Positions 22,556 to 23,226 of a stretch of DNA of 23,226 bases are shown here, in pieces. Position 1 is the first letter of the stretch, and the number at the start of each line of letters is the position of its first letter. The notes under the pieces were generated by a model. It saw nothing but the letters and a program-made list of their open reading frames with translations, made no database searches and was not told the origin of the DNA. The stretch lies in NCBI GenBank assembly GCA_026770585.1, contig MU646342.1, positions 1,095,115 through 1,118,340 on the forward strand, read 5' to 3'. The DNA comes from Baffinella frigidus. Its lineage: Eukaryota; Cryptophyceae; Cryptomonadales; Baffinellaceae. The translations under genes and the position numbers were made by a program.

Positions 22556-22738
22556 CCCTATGGTTTATGGTGTATGATTTATGATTTATGATTTATGATT
22601 TATGGTTTATGGTTTATGATTTATGGTTTATGATTTATGGTTTATATTTGATGGTTTATGGTTTATGGTTTATAGGTCATATGTTTTTTTGTTTTTTGTT
22701 TAGGCACCATTTTGAAGTGGGTGCGGTCGGCGCGCCAC
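22522..22738. repeat. Heptamer array (TTTATGG/TTTATGA)n between 35-bp direct repeats
   Basis: GCACCATTTTGAAGTGGGTG..GCGC.CCAC at 22522-22556 and 22704-22738 differ at one base and enclose about 18 TTTATGG or TTTATGA units and a T-rich end. Repeat plus array is 182 bp, not a multiple of three. Confidence 0.9.
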
Positions 22739-22807
22739 TCCCAGTCTTCTTCCATGGTGATCGCGAATTCGGAGCGCCGGCACAGGTCGAAGAATAGCGA
22801 GTTGAAC
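22708..22807 (-). CDS. Exon-like cassette (FFDLCRRSEFAITMEEDWEW type), copy 1
   Basis: Acceptor TTTCTCGCAG|GTTCAACTCG at 22807/22808, open to AAAATG|GTGCCT at 22708. Peptide FNSLFFDLCRRSEFAITMEE + DWEWRADRTHFKM. 100 nt. Protein family unknown; the Glu/Trp-rich centre and Cys-Arg-Arg are conserved in the copies at 22277-22555 and 22962-23077. Confidence 0.4.
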
Positions 22808-22918
22808 CTGCGAGAAACACTCTATCAATTTCGGGCGAGTCAACGTGAGATGACGACGACTCTCAGGTGCTCAACGGCGAATCAAAGATTTTCCTGGTGT
22901 ACATCTGCCAGGGTTAGT

Positions 22919-22960
22919 TGCCAGGGTCAGCAGATATATATATATCTGCTGACCCTGGCA
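22919..22960. repeat. Perfect 42-bp palindrome
   Basis: TGCCAGGGTCAGCAGATATA.. read identically on both strands, no loop. A partial extra TGCCAGGGTTAG lies just left. The AT centre would cruciform easily. Confidence 0.9.
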
Positions 22961-22961
22961 G

Positions 22962-23077
22962 TGTCCTGGTCCCAGTCCTCCTCCATCGTGATCGAAACTC
23001 GGCGCCACTCCCAGTCTTCTTCCATGGTGATTGCAAACTCGGAGCGGCGGCACAGGTCGAAGAATAGCGTGTTGAAC
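22962..23077 (-). pseudogene. Exon-like cassette, copy 2, with duplicated ITMEEDW
   Basis: Acceptor CCCTCATCAG|GTTCAACACG at 23077/23078, preceded by CCCTCAA heptamers. Peptide FNTLFFDLCRRSEFAITMEE + DWEWRRVSITMEEDWDQD: ITMEEDW occurs twice and the ADRTHFKM end is missing. The frame then enters the 42-bp palindrome. Confidence 0.4.
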
Positions 23078-23148
23078 CTGATGAGGGTTGAGGGTTTGGG
23101 GATGCTGGCCCCCCCCCCATGGAACACGTCTGGATTAGGATGTGTCTG

Positions 23149-23226
23149 CCCCCCCCCCCCCCCCCCCCCCCCGAAGGGCGGGATGGTTCGAGACTCGGGT
23201 CGACCCCCCCCCCCCCCCCCCCCCCC
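23149..23226. repeat. Poly-C runs at the window end
   Basis: C runs of ~24 (23149-23172) and ~24 (23203-23226), plus C8 at 23111. Could be real or an assembly edge; similar shorter C/G runs are normal parts of family A arms. Confidence 0.8.

Noticed and set aside
23180-23200. GGTTCGAGACTCGGG as a tRNA B-box
   Set aside because: No A-box, acceptor stem or cloverleaf around it; poly-C on both sides.

Overview
This window looks like nuclear DNA of a protist, most likely an alga. It carries plant/alveolate-type telomere-like heptamers (TTTAGGG and derivatives), GT-AG introns (one with a CTAAC branch site), a RING/TRAF-type protein and a ten-finger C2H2 protein (finger arrays of this kind are not typical of land plants). 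I cannot name the lineage. There are no bacterial operons, no CRISPR and no recognisable tRNA or rRNA. Most of the sequence is repeats.

Layout. 1-500: three minus-strand copies of one short exon resembling the N-terminus of a pfkB sugar kinase, separated by heptamer arrays. 830-1720: fold-back elements. 1941-2354: a minus-strand ORF with a strong predicted signal peptide. 2650-4760: telomere-like arrays, short inverted-repeat elements and a copied gene 3' end. 5000-6050: a minus-strand terminal exon with stop and AATAAA, followed by a 740-bp heptamer array. 6978-10716: the two best genes, divergently arranged: a Tudor-like + 10x C2H2 finger protein (minus) and a RING-zfTRAF-coiled coil-MATH-like protein (plus) whose RING is split by an intron. 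10737-13112: a dense cluster of small non-autonomous elements (families A and B, TA target duplications). 13400-19070: further inverted-repeat families, a 228-bp duplicated block, a GA microsatellite and a 20-bp tandem repeat with higher-order structure. 19200-23226: duplicated exon-like cassettes interleaved with heptamer arrays, ending in poly-C.

Three signals stand out. (1) Many different 7-bp arrays (TTTAGGG, TTTGGGG, TGTGGGG, TTCCGGG, TTCTCGG, TTTATGG, CGCTCAA) keep the period of 7, sit directly against exon-like pieces, and twice lie between direct repeats that carry or touch splice sites; at 21834-21989 the repeat contains CAG|GTG, so splicing would restore the pre-insertion exon. (2) At least three short-element families (B, H, F) keep their sequence except for one hairpin whose stem changes completely between copies while still pairing. 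(3) Copies inside the window give filled and empty insertion sites, fixing TA as the target of several families. Element family names (A, B, C and so on) are my own labels.
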